A stretch of 12,816 bases of DNA from assembly GCA_946639085.1 (NCBI GenBank), contig CAMPBP010000010.1:1-12816 (forward strand), in the 5' to 3' direction. Origin of the DNA: an uncultured Lachnospiraceae bacterium. GTDB taxonomy: Bacteria > Bacillota > Clostridia > Lachnospirales > Lachnospiraceae. Shown in pieces: positions 1-5,976 of this stretch. The position numbers and the translations under genes are program-made. The notes under the pieces are model-generated. The model searched no databases, was not told the origin of the DNA, and saw nothing but the letters and a program-made list of their open reading frames with translations. Numbering within the stretch: the first letter of the stretch is position 1; every line of letters starts with the position of its first letter.

Positions 1-161
1 CCGATATCCGTCTTGCTATGACAGGTAACATCAGAAAGTACTTCGCAGAGCATCCCGATCACTTCGATCCCCGTCAGTACCTTAAGCCCGCTCGTCAGGC
101 AGTTAAGGACATGGTTGCTCACAAGATCGTTAACGTTCTTGGTTCCAACGGAAAAGCTTGA
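1..161 (+). CDS. fba: Class II fructose-bisphosphate aldolase, C-terminal fragment
   Basis: Only the last 52 codons are present; the gene begins outside the window. The first full codon is at position 3 and the stop is TGA at 159-161. The visible peptide starts DIRLAMTGNIRKYF, contains HFDPRQYLKPARQAVKDM and ends VLGSNGKA. This is the typical C-terminal tail of class II (zinc-dependent) fructose-1,6-bisphosphate aldolases of the Clostridia/Firmicutes type, in which a 'DTDIRLA' strand is followed by helices carrying the 'DPR-YL-PAR' motif. The enzyme cleaves fructose 1,6-bisphosphate to dihydroxyacetone phosphate and glyceraldehyde 3-phosphate in cytoplasmic glycolysis. The catalytic and metal-binding residues lie upstream and cannot be checked here. 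A strong terminator follows 18 nt after the stop, so this is the last gene of its transcript. The family call rests on recognising the tail motif alone. Confidence 0.88.
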   Translation, partial: DIRLAMTGNIRKYFAEHPDHFDPRQYLKPARQAVKDMVAHKIVNVLGSNGKA

Positions 162-179
162 TCATAATATCGATCATTT

Positions 180-210
180 GCGGCAGGTTTATACCTGCCG
201 CTATATTTTT
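180..210 (+). terminator. Rho-independent terminator of the aldolase gene
   Basis: A perfect 9-bp GC-rich stem (180-188 paired with 193-201) closes a 4-nt loop TTAT and is followed by TATATTTTT (202-210). It lies 18 nt after the aldolase stop codon. Confidence 0.93.
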
Positions 211-216
211 ATCCAA

Positions 217-245
217 TTGCTTATTTGTTAATAAAGATGTATTAT
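217..245 (+). promoter_or_regulatory. Candidate sigma-A promoter for the YjfB-like gene
   Basis: TTGCTT (217-222) and TATTAT (240-245) are separated by 17 nt, a good match to a vegetative promoter. It sits just after the aldolase terminator and 35 nt before the YjfB-like start codon. A motility (sigma-28) promoter was looked for because of the gene's family. TAAA at 232-235 followed 15 nt later by TATCACAA is only a weak match, so the sigma-A reading is preferred. Confidence 0.6.
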
Positions 246-279
246 ACTTCTATCACAAAGATCGGAAAGGAGACCGACT

Positions 280-468
280 ATGGATATCGCAGCATTATCA
301 ATGGCAATGTCACAAAACAAAATAATGAGCGATGTAGGAACCGCTGTTTTATCAAAAGCAATCGATACCGGCGAACAGATGGGCGCAAGCATCGTCAACA
401 TGATCGACCGTTCCATGGAATTATCGGTCAACCCCAACATCGGTTCAAACATCGATATTTCCGTATAA
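280..468 (+). CDS. YjfB-family small putative motility protein (62 aa)
   Basis: A 62-residue protein beginning MDIAALSMAMSQNK and ending NIGSNIDISV. The 'MDIA-LS-A-SQ' start, a central amphipathic helix and a short 'NP-IG-NIDI-V' tail match the YjfB family (Pfam YjfB_motility, as in Bacillus subtilis YjfB), whose members are 60-70 residues long and of poorly defined function. The family is named for a putative link to motility; no motility gene is visible nearby, so that role is inference. The start is fixed by a strong ribosome binding site AAAGGAG (266-272) 7 nt upstream. The gene is a stand-alone transcription unit with its own promoter and terminator. No signal peptide or membrane segment is seen, so it is probably cytoplasmic. 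Confidence 0.85.
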   Translation: MDIAALSMAMSQNKIMSDVGTAVLSKAIDTGEQMGASIVNMIDRSMELSVNPNIGSNIDISV

Positions 469-486
469 CGACATACAGTATTTAAG

Positions 487-515
487 ACGTCATGGCTTTT
501 GTCATGGCGTTTTTT
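487..515 (+). terminator. Rho-independent terminator of the YjfB-like gene
   Basis: A 10-bp stem (487-496 with 501-510, including two G-U pairs) closes a TTTT loop and is followed by a T run (511-515). It lies 18 nt after the YjfB-like stop codon. Confidence 0.88.
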
Positions 516-525
516 GTTCGTAAAA

Positions 526-719
526 TCTCGCTCGGCGCATTTAATGCTCCTTACTTTGAACCTTTCAGGGATGGTTTTAGCGCAGATGAAATCCGTCCCG
601 ATTTTCCCTGCGAAGGAGTCGCTCCTCCGAGCAGGACGTGCGAAGCACGAGAAAATCGTGGACTAGTTCATCGGAGCGTTATCCCGTTCAAAGAAGGACA
701 TTAAATGTGTCGGGCGAGG
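526..719 (+). other. Long nested inverted repeat / candidate structured RNA or MITE-like element
   Basis: No gene is supported here. By hand pairing, nearly the whole stretch folds on itself. The outer stem is 21 uninterrupted pairs (526-546 with 699-719). Further in come 548-552/694-698, 554-561/686-693, 568-572/681-685, 581-583/676-678, 585-590/667-672, 595-598/660-663 and 599-606/651-658. The tip is a three-way junction with two small hairpins: 607-611/631-635 (with an inner 615-618/622-625) and 637-641/645-649. That gives about 74 pairs in 194 nt. All four non-Watson-Crick pairs in the outer stem are G-U or U-G on the + strand, which favours a + strand RNA. No T run follows at the 3' side, and no promoter fits between the YjfB-like terminator and the element. 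It could be a noncoding RNA, a dispersed repeat, or a small nonautonomous mobile element. I found no convincing target-site duplication. Confidence 0.7.
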
Positions 720-746
720 GGGTTAGCGAAAAAATAAAAAAGGGAC

Positions 747-775
747 TTGCAAAAATAAAACATTTCTTATATACT
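747..775 (+). promoter_or_regulatory. Promoter of tRNA-Gln
   Basis: TTGCAA (747-752) and TATACT (770-775) are separated by 17 nt, close to the sigma-A consensus. Transcription would start near 782, about 23 nt before the tRNA. Confidence 0.8.
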
Positions 776-804
776 ATCTCAGTGTGCTGATACAAATGTT
801 TTAT

Positions 805-876
805 TGGGGTATCGCCAAACGGTAAGGCAACGGACTCTGACTCCGTCATTTCAAGGTTCGAATCCTTGTACCCCAG
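805..876 (+). tRNA. tRNA-Gln (anticodon CUG)
   Basis: A full cloverleaf can be drawn. The acceptor stem pairs TGGGGTA (805-811) with TACCCCA (869-875), leaving discriminator G876. The D arm is GCC...GGC. The anticodon stem ACGGA/TCCGT carries the loop CTCTGAC, giving anticodon CTG, which reads CAG glutamine codons. The T arm is CAAGG-TTCGAAT-CCTTG. The gene is 72 nt and CCA is not encoded. It has its own promoter upstream and a terminator 4 nt downstream, so it is a single-gene tRNA unit. Confidence 0.95.
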
Positions 877-880
877 CTTT

Positions 881-914
881 AAACCTTAGTGATTTATCAC
901 TGAGGTTTTTTTTT
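881..914 (+). terminator. Rho-independent terminator after tRNA-Gln
   Basis: A 12-bp stem with one G-U pair (881-892 with 897-908) closes a TTTA loop. A run of nine Ts (906-914) covers the end of the stem and beyond. Confidence 0.92.
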
Positions 915-952
915 CCCAAGGTTCACAAAACGGTCACAATATTGGAGTATAT

Positions 953-1786
953 ATGATAAAGACGGCAGAATTTCAGACGTTGATAATGAGCCGATCCGTA
1001 GAGTTCGGTGTGTATTTGAAAGATAAAGAGGGCGAAGGCGAGGTGCTGCTTCCGAAAAAGCAGGTGCCTGAAGGACTTAAAGTCGGCGATGAGATTGAGG
1101 TTTTCGTTTATAAGGATTCCAACGACAGACTTATTGCGACGGTGAATAAGCCCTTTGTTACCTTGCACAAGGTCGCTCGACTTAAAGTTTCCCAGGTTAC
1201 CAAGATTGGGGCTTTTCTCGACTGGGGACTTGAAAAGGATCTTTTTCTTCCTTTCGCACAGCAGACCTACAGAGTTAAAGAAGGTGATGAGATACTCGTC
1301 TCGGTTTATATCGATAAGTCCGAGAGAGTAGCGGCGACTATGAAGATATATCCGTACCTTGAGAATGCCACGGACATTAAGGCCGAGGATGTTGTCGAGG
1401 GAACGGTTTATGAGATAAGCGACAATTTCGGTGCATTTGTGGCCATCGACGATAAATATCAGGGTCTTATTCCCAAAAGAGAGCTTTACGGAGACGTTGA
1501 GGTTGGGAAAAAGATTCATGCAAGAGTCATTTCCGTTCGTGAAGACGGAAAAGTCAACTTAAGTATCCGTAAGAAATCTTATTTGCAGATCGAGAGCGAT
1601 GCCGAGAAGCTCATAGAGATAATCAAGAGCTATGACGGGGTGCTTCCTTTTACGGATAAAGCGTCGCCGGAAGTCATAAAACGTGAGACGGGAATGAGCA
1701 AAAACGAGTTCAAAAAAGCTGTCGGCAATTTGTACAAAAACCGTGTCATAGAAATCACCGAAAACAATAAAATCAGGTTGATTTGA
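953..1786 (+). CDS. cvfB: CvfB-family S1-domain RNA-binding protein
   Basis: A 277-residue protein that matches the CvfB (YitL) family in length and architecture. Three S1-like OB-fold repeats (about residues 3-65, 68-132 and 143-207) are followed by a C-terminal winged-helix region (about 215-277). Telling pieces are 'EFGVYL' near residue 17, '[15 protein letters not shown]' at 86-100 and, in the third repeat, '[15 protein letters not shown]' with 'VNLSIR' at 201-206, the usual S1 signature. CvfB binds RNA and is known in staphylococci as a conserved virulence factor affecting gene expression; a general post-transcriptional role here is inference. The ATG is chosen because TTGGAG (942-947) lies 5 nt upstream and the N-terminus lines up with the family. 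Only 38 nt separate it from the tRNA terminator, and no clear promoter of its own is visible. It may therefore depend on readthrough. Confidence 0.9.
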   Translation: MIKTAEFQTLIMSRSVEFGVYLKDKEGEGEVLLPKKQVPEGLKVGDEIEVFVYKDSNDRLIATVNKPFVTLHKVARLKVSQVTKIGAFLDWGLEKDLFLPFAQQTYRVKEGDEILVSVYIDKSERVAATMKIYPYLENATDIKAEDVVEGTVYEISDNFGAFVAIDDKYQGLIPKRELYGDVEVGKKIHARVISVREDGKVNLSIRKKSYLQIESDAEKLIEIIKSYDGVLPFTDKASPEVIKRETGMSKNEFKKAVGNLYKNRVIEITENNKIRLI

Positions 1787-1902
1787 CCGAAACTGCGGGA
1801 TTTTTTGTATATCTTTTTACTGTGAAAAGTGCACAAAAAATTTTCAATTTTTAAAAATATATACAAAAATCGGGCCTTCGGGTATGGCAATTTTAAGTAA
1901 AA

Positions 1903-1908
1903 TATAAT
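1903..1908 (+). promoter_or_regulatory. Possible -10 element for the CdaR-ftsEX operon
   Basis: A perfect TATAAT lies in the AT-rich gap (1787-1991) between cvfB and the regulator gene. No good -35 box is seen at 16-18 nt spacing, so it is tentative; an activator-dependent promoter is possible. The rest of the gap shows no gene and no convincing terminator for cvfB. Confidence 0.4.
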
Positions 1909-1925
1909 AAAATAGTCCCTGTATA

Positions 1926-1950
1926 GGTGTTTTTGACGAAAAATAACACC
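1926..1950 (+). promoter_or_regulatory. Dyad/hairpin in the leader of the CdaR-ftsEX operon
   Basis: The inverted repeat GGTGTT (1926-1931) / AACACC (1945-1950), with two more pairs inside after a mismatch, lies just downstream of the candidate -10 box and 41 nt before the regulator's start. No T run follows, so it is not a terminator. It could be an operator, possibly for the adjacent regulator, or an mRNA leader hairpin. No function is shown. Confidence 0.35.
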
Positions 1951-1991
1951 CAAAATCATTGTGAAAATTGTCCAACGAAAGGATGTAAACC

Positions 1992-3077
1992 ATGATTTCA
2001 AATCAGATCTTGCAGGGAACGATCGACGGTTTAAAGGCTATTTCTCGTGTTGAATTGTGTATTGTCGACACAGAAGGCAGAGAAGTGGTATCTACGACAC
2101 AGGGTCTTAACAACGTATCGGGACAGGCCCGCGAATTTGCCAAGTCCCCGGCCGATTCACAGGAAATTCAGGGATACTCCTATTTCAAGATATATGATGA
2201 CGCATCTTTGGAATATATACTCATCGCAGCCGGTACAGGTGAAGATGTATATATGATCGGAAAGATGGTCGCTTTCCAGATTCAGAATCTTATTGTCGCT
2301 TACAAGGAGCGCTTTGATAAGGACAACTTTATCAAGAATCTCCTTCTTGACAATCTTTTGTTAGTCGACATTTACAGCCGTGCCAAGAAACTTCATATCG
2401 CACCCGACGCAAAACGTGTCGTTATGATAGTCGAATCCGACGATCACAAGGATTTCAATGTTCTTGAGAGCGTGCGGACTCATTTTGGTTCCAATTCCAG
2501 CGATTTCATTACCGCGGTAGACGAAAATGACGTTATCGTGGTCAAAGAAGTGGAGGATTTCGAATCAACGAGAGAAGTTGAAAAGGCAGCGGCCACCATA
2601 CTTGCCAAGCTTAAAGACGAAGGCATGACGGACGTTCATGTTGCGTACGGCTCGGCGGTAGGCGAGATCAAAGAAGTCAGCCGTTCTTACAAAGAAGCAA
2701 AGATGGCCATGGACGTAGGCAAGATCTTCTTTACGGAAAGAGAGATCGTTGCTTATTCGGAGCTGGGTATCGGACGTCTTATCTATCAGCTTCCGGTTCC
2801 TTTGTGCAAGATGTTCATAAAGGAGATCTTCGGCGGAAAGAGTCCCGACGAGTTCGATGAGGAAACTCTTGTAACCATCATGCGTTTCTTTGAAAACAGC
2901 TTAAACGTATCCGAAACCTCCAGACAGCTTTACATTCACAGAAATACGCTTGTTTACAGACTTGACAAGCTTCAGAAGTCAACGGGTCTGGATCTTAGGA
3001 TATTTGAAGATGCGATCACCTTCAAGATCGCACTTATGGTAGTCAAATACATGAAATACATGGAGAAAGATAACTAA
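1992..3077 (+). CDS. CdaR/PucR-family transcriptional regulator
   Basis: A 361-residue regulator with three parts. Residues 1-110 begin 'MISNQILQGTIDGLKAISRV' and resemble the sugar-diacid recognition domain of CdaR-type activators. Residues about 135-245 look like the degenerate GGDEF-like domain of this family, including 'YKEAKMAMDVGK' near its end. Residues about 290-350 form a PucR/CdaR-type helix-turn-helix (HTH_30), with 'NSLNVSETSRQLYIHRNTL' at 302-320 as the DNA-binding helices. In Escherichia coli CdaR responds to sugar diacids; the ligand here is unknown and need not be the same. AAAGGATG (1978-1985) precedes the ATG by 6 nt. The gene ends 14 nt before ftsE and leads the ftsEX operon, so it probably controls envelope or division functions, perhaps its own operon through the dyad at 1926-1950. 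No missing or broken part is seen. Confidence 0.82.
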   Translation: MISNQILQGTIDGLKAISRVELCIVDTEGREVVSTTQGLNNVSGQAREFAKSPADSQEIQGYSYFKIYDDASLEYILIAAGTGEDVYMIGKMVAFQIQNLIVAYKERFDKDNFIKNLLLDNLLLVDIYSRAKKLHIAPDAKRVVMIVESDDHKDFNVLESVRTHFGSNSSDFITAVDENDVIVVKEVEDFESTREVEKAAATILAKLKDEGMTDVHVAYGSAVGEIKEVSRSYKEAKMAMDVGKIFFTEREIVAYSELGIGRLIYQLPVPLCKMFIKEIFGGKSPDEFDEETLVTIMRFFENSLNVSETSRQLYIHRNTLVYRLDKLQKSTGLDLRIFEDAITFKIALMVVKYMKYMEKDN

Positions 3078-3091
3078 GGAAGGGGTAAGTT

Positions 3092-3820
3092 ATGCCTAGA
3101 CGCAAGAAACGCTACATGGAAGACGATGAAGTCATCGTATTCGATCATGTGAGCAAAATGTATAAAGAAAACTCCAACTACGCCCTGGACGATGTGTCCA
3201 TCCGCATCAAGAAAGGCGAGTTCGTATTCGTGGTAGGTGAATCGGGTTCCGGTAAATCTACTCTTACAAAACTTCTCTTAAGAGAGCTTGTTCCCACAAA
3301 GGGAAACATCTACGTATTAAATTACGATCTTAAAAGACTAAGACACAGGAAAGTTCCGAAATACCGTCGTAACATCGGTGTCGTATTCCAGGATTTCAGA
3401 CTTCTTCGCGACCGTAACGTATATGAAAATGTTGCTTTCGCACAGAGGATCATACAGGTATCGGGCCGTGAGATCAGAAGAAATGTTCCGAGAGTTCTTG
3501 CGACCGTTAACCTTGCCGGAAAATACAAGGCTAAGCCCAACAATCTTTCCGGTGGTGAGCAGCAAAGAGTTGCCATAGCAAGAGCACTTGTTAACAGACC
3601 TTCGATTCTTCTTGCCGACGAGCCCACAGGTAACCTCGACCCCAAGACTTCTTTGGAGATCATGCATCTGTTTGAAGAGATCAACAACGCGGGAACCACC
3701 GTAATAATGGTTACCCACGACAAAAATATCGTTAATGCCATGAGCAAGCGAGTTATCACATTAAACCGCGGCGTTGTGGTAAGCGACGAGGAGAACGGAG
3801 TGTATATCGATGAAGATTAG
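3092..3820 (+). CDS. ftsE: Cell-division ABC transporter ATPase FtsE
   Basis: A 242-residue ABC ATPase with all core motifs intact: Walker A GESGSGKST (49-57), Q-loop Gln100 in VVFQDFRLL, signature LSGGEQQR (152-159), Walker B ILLADE (172-177) with D-loop 'GNLDP', and switch His209 in MVTHD. The sequence around these motifs and the FtsX partner next door identify it as FtsE rather than a generic LolD/MacB ATPase. FtsE hydrolyses ATP in the cytoplasm so that FtsX changes shape and activates peptidoglycan hydrolases outside. It is slightly longer than usual. A basic N-terminal stretch (MPRRKKRYMEDDE) precedes the normal FtsE start, and the ribosome binding site GGAAGGGG (3077-3084) fits the first ATG better than the internal Met9. 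It overlaps ftsX by 11 nt, so translation is probably coupled. Confidence 0.96.
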   Translation: MPRRKKRYMEDDEVIVFDHVSKMYKENSNYALDDVSIRIKKGEFVFVVGESGSGKSTLTKLLLRELVPTKGNIYVLNYDLKRLRHRKVPKYRRNIGVVFQDFRLLRDRNVYENVAFAQRIIQVSGREIRRNVPRVLATVNLAGKYKAKPNNLSGGEQQRVAIARALVNRPSILLADEPTGNLDPKTSLEIMHLFEEINNAGTTVIMVTHDKNIVNAMSKRVITLNRGVVVSDEENGVYIDED

Positions 3821-4706
3821 TACATTGTTTTATACTATCTGGCAGGGTATCAAAAATCTGTTCAGAAATAAGTTGTTTACATTGGCTTCAATAGCCACCA
3901 TAAGTTCATGTCTTTTCCTTTTCGGTATTTTCTATGCGGTTTTGGCAAACTTCCAGAACATCGTAAAGACGGCCGAAGAGGGAGTTTGCGTTGTTGTTTT
4001 CTTTGACGAAGGCATTTCCGAAGACCGAATCGAAGAGATCGGCGAGATGATAAAAAAGCGTGGCGAGGTTTCCGCCATAAACTTCGTATCAGCAGACGAA
4101 GCATGGGATTCGTTTAAAGAAGAATATCTCGGCGAGTACAGCGAAGGCTTCCTTGAGAACCCCCTCGCCGACTCGGCAAACTACGAGATCTACTTAAACG
4201 ACGTATCCATGCAGAACAGTCTCGTTACATTCCTTGAATCCGTTGACGGAGTAAGAGAAGTTAAGAGAAGTGAGATGACTGCCATGACTCTCGACGGCGT
4301 CAACAAGCTGATCGGTTACGTATCACTTGGTATCATCCTGTTACTTTTCTTTGTATCGGTATTCCTTATAAGCAATACCGTTACGATAGGTATCCAGGTT
4401 CGTAAAGAAGAGATCACCATCATGAAGTATATCGGAGCAACCGACTTCTTCACGAGAGCACCTTTCGTTATCGAAGGTATCCTCATCGGACTTATCGGTT
4501 CATCGATACCTCTTGGCGTTATCTATTTCCTTTACAATAAGGCCATTCAGTTCGTGACCGAATCATTCTCGGTGCTGGCGTCACTCCTTAACTTCTTAAC
4601 GATCGAGGAGATATTTAAGATACTTCTTCCCCTTTCCCTTGCCATCGGCGTGGGAATCGGATTTTTCGGCAGTTTCTCTACTGTAAGAAAGCATTTGAGA
4701 GTTTAG
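3810..4706 (+). CDS. ftsX: Cell-division ABC transporter permease FtsX
   Basis: A 298-residue membrane protein with FtsX topology. There is a short cytoplasmic N-terminus, TM1 about 22-46, a large extracellular domain about 47-167, then TM2 about 168-192, TM3 about 217-241 and TM4 about 268-290. The stretch 'IMKYIGATDFFTRAPFVIEG' (204-223) between TM2 and TM3 is the family hallmark (coupling-helix region and 'GAT...R-PF--EG'). FtsX is not a transporter in practice. It passes the ATPase cycle of FtsE to a coiled-coil hydrolase or activator on the outside, and the M23 protein 30 nt downstream is the obvious partner. The ATG lies inside the ftsE 3' end, preceded by GGAG; the 11-nt overlap points to coupled synthesis in fixed ratio. 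Confidence 0.95.
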   Translation: MKISTLFYTIWQGIKNLFRNKLFTLASIATISSCLFLFGIFYAVLANFQNIVKTAEEGVCVVVFFDEGISEDRIEEIGEMIKKRGEVSAINFVSADEAWDSFKEEYLGEYSEGFLENPLADSANYEIYLNDVSMQNSLVTFLESVDGVREVKRSEMTAMTLDGVNKLIGYVSLGIILLLFFVSVFLISNTVTIGIQVRKEEITIMKYIGATDFFTRAPFVIEGILIGLIGSSIPLGVIYFLYNKAIQFVTESFSVLASLLNFLTIEEIFKILLPLSLAIGVGIGFFGSFSTVRKHLRV

Positions 4707-4736
4707 TAAATTACTTTTTTCACCAAGGAGACACTT

Positions 4737-5957
4737 GTGAAGAAATATAAGAAAGTTGTCGGGCTTATAGTAGTGATCGCGCTTACGGCAGGCATTCCCG
4801 CCCAGGCTTCCTATGCGACCAACTATTCTTCCATCACCAGCGACAGCATAAAAGAAAAGCAAAAACAGATTCAGGATTCTCAAAACATAAAAAAGCAGAT
4901 ACAAAACCAGATCTCGGATGCGAAGGCCCTTAAAAAGGAACTTGAGCAGTACAAGAAAGATACGGCGGCATACGTTGAAAAGGTGGACGGTCAGCTGGAC
5001 GAAGTTTTGGGGCATATCGAAGAGCTTAACAATCTCATTGTTGCCAAAGAAAACGATATTACCATCGCCACGCAGGAATTAAACGAGGCGATCGAAACCG
5101 AAGAAAATCAATACCAGGCCATGAAGGACCGTATCAAGTTCATGTACGAGCAGGGTGAGACCTTCTACCTTGATATCATGTTCAACGCAAAAACCTTCGG
5201 TGACTTCATCACAAAGGCCGGATATATCGACAGACTTGAGGAGTACGACAGAAAGAAACTCGAAGAATATCAGGCAACAAGAGAGTGGACCGAGCTTTGT
5301 AAGGCAACCCTCGAAGCCGAGAAGGCGTCTCTTGACGAAGCAAAAGCAGCGGCGGAAGCAGAAGAAGACACTTTGTCTTTATTGCTAAAAGAAAAAGAGA
5401 CCGAGCTCGCAAACTACTCGACGAAGATACAAAATACCGAAACTGCCATCTCAAACTATGAGGCGGAATACGCAGCCGAGGTTGCCACCATAGAAGCTTT
5501 GGAAGCAAAGATTCTTGAAGAGAAAAAGGCCATCGCCGCAACCATGAACCGTATAGTTTATGACGGCGGACAGTTCGTATGGCCCGCTCCTCAGTACACA
5601 AGGATCACCGAGGAATTCGGATGGCGTACCCACCCAATCACCGGAAGATCGGAATTCCACAGCGGTCTTGATATGGGTGCTCCGGGCGGATCTCCCATAC
5701 TTGCGGCATACGACGGAGTTGTTGTGGCTTCGGCTTACAACTGGTCGATGGGTAACTATATAATGATCGATCACGGCGACGGTCTTTATACCGTTTATAT
5801 GCATGCCAGCAAATTGTATGTTTCATCCGGGGATGTGGTTGTAGCGGGTGAAACTATTGCAGCTGTCGGTACTACAGGAAGTTCTACCGGTAACCACCTG
5901 CATTTCAGCGTAAGACTTAACGGCCAGTACGTTAACCCTTGGCCCTATCTTACCTAG
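4737..5957 (+). CDS. Secreted coiled-coil M23 (LytM-type) peptidoglycan hydrolase, likely FtsEX partner
   Basis: A 406-residue exported protein starting at GTG, with AAGGAG (4725-4730) 6 nt upstream. Residues 1-28 form a signal peptide (KKYKK, hydrophobic core, likely cleavage after 'AQA' or 'SYA'). Residues about 36-270 are long Glu/Lys/Gln/Ala-rich coiled coils, interrupted around 132-170 ('FMYEQG...FGDFITKAGYIDRL') as in EnvC/PcsB-like proteins. Residues about 280-406 are an M23 LytM domain with the zinc ligands His308, Asp312 (H-S-G-L-D) and His389, plus catalytic His356 (YMHAS) and His387 (HLHF). The active site is therefore complete, unlike EnvC, whose LytM domain is degenerate. Family knowledge: M23 enzymes cut peptide bonds of peptidoglycan. 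The position straight after ftsEX implies activation by FtsX contacting the coiled coil. An alternative is a general wall hydrolase not tied to FtsEX. Confidence 0.92.
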   Translation: MKKYKKVVGLIVVIALTAGIPAQASYATNYSSITSDSIKEKQKQIQDSQNIKKQIQNQISDAKALKKELEQYKKDTAAYVEKVDGQLDEVLGHIEELNNLIVAKENDITIATQELNEAIETEENQYQAMKDRIKFMYEQGETFYLDIMFNAKTFGDFITKAGYIDRLEEYDRKKLEEYQATREWTELCKATLEAEKASLDEAKAAAEAEEDTLSLLLKEKETELANYSTKIQNTETAISNYEAEYAAEVATIEALEAKILEEKKAIAATMNRIVYDGGQFVWPAPQYTRITEEFGWRTHPITGRSEFHSGLDMGAPGGSPILAAYDGVVVASAYNWSMGNYIMIDHGDGLYTVYMHASKLYVSSGDVVVAGETIAAVGTTGSSTGNHLHFSVRLNGQYVNPWPYLT

Positions 5958-5976
5958 ATAAGAGGTAAATTTTGAT

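Noticed and set aside
232..258. Sigma-28 motility promoter before the YjfB-like gene
   Set aside because: TAAA is present with a 15-nt gap, but the second box TATCACAA does not match the expected CCGATAT-like sequence. A sigma-A pair with ideal spacing overlaps it.
492..704. A 70-codon open frame across the structured region
   Set aside because: It starts inside the YjfB-like terminator stem, has no ribosome binding site, resembles no family I know, and coincides with the nested inverted repeat, which explains its odd composition.
526..719. Insertion sequence or CRISPR-type repeat
   Set aside because: No transposase, no direct repeats with spacers, and no clear target-site duplication flank the inverted repeat. 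Only a nonautonomous element or an RNA remains possible.
923..1519. A long minus-strand open frame opposite cvfB
   Set aside because: It is antisense to a well-supported S1-domain gene and its translation has no recognisable domain. Similar antisense frames opposite ftsE, the M23 gene and the racemase were dismissed for the same reason.
1787..1806. Terminator after cvfB
   Set aside because: The only stem is 3 bp (CCG/CGG) before a T run, too weak to call.
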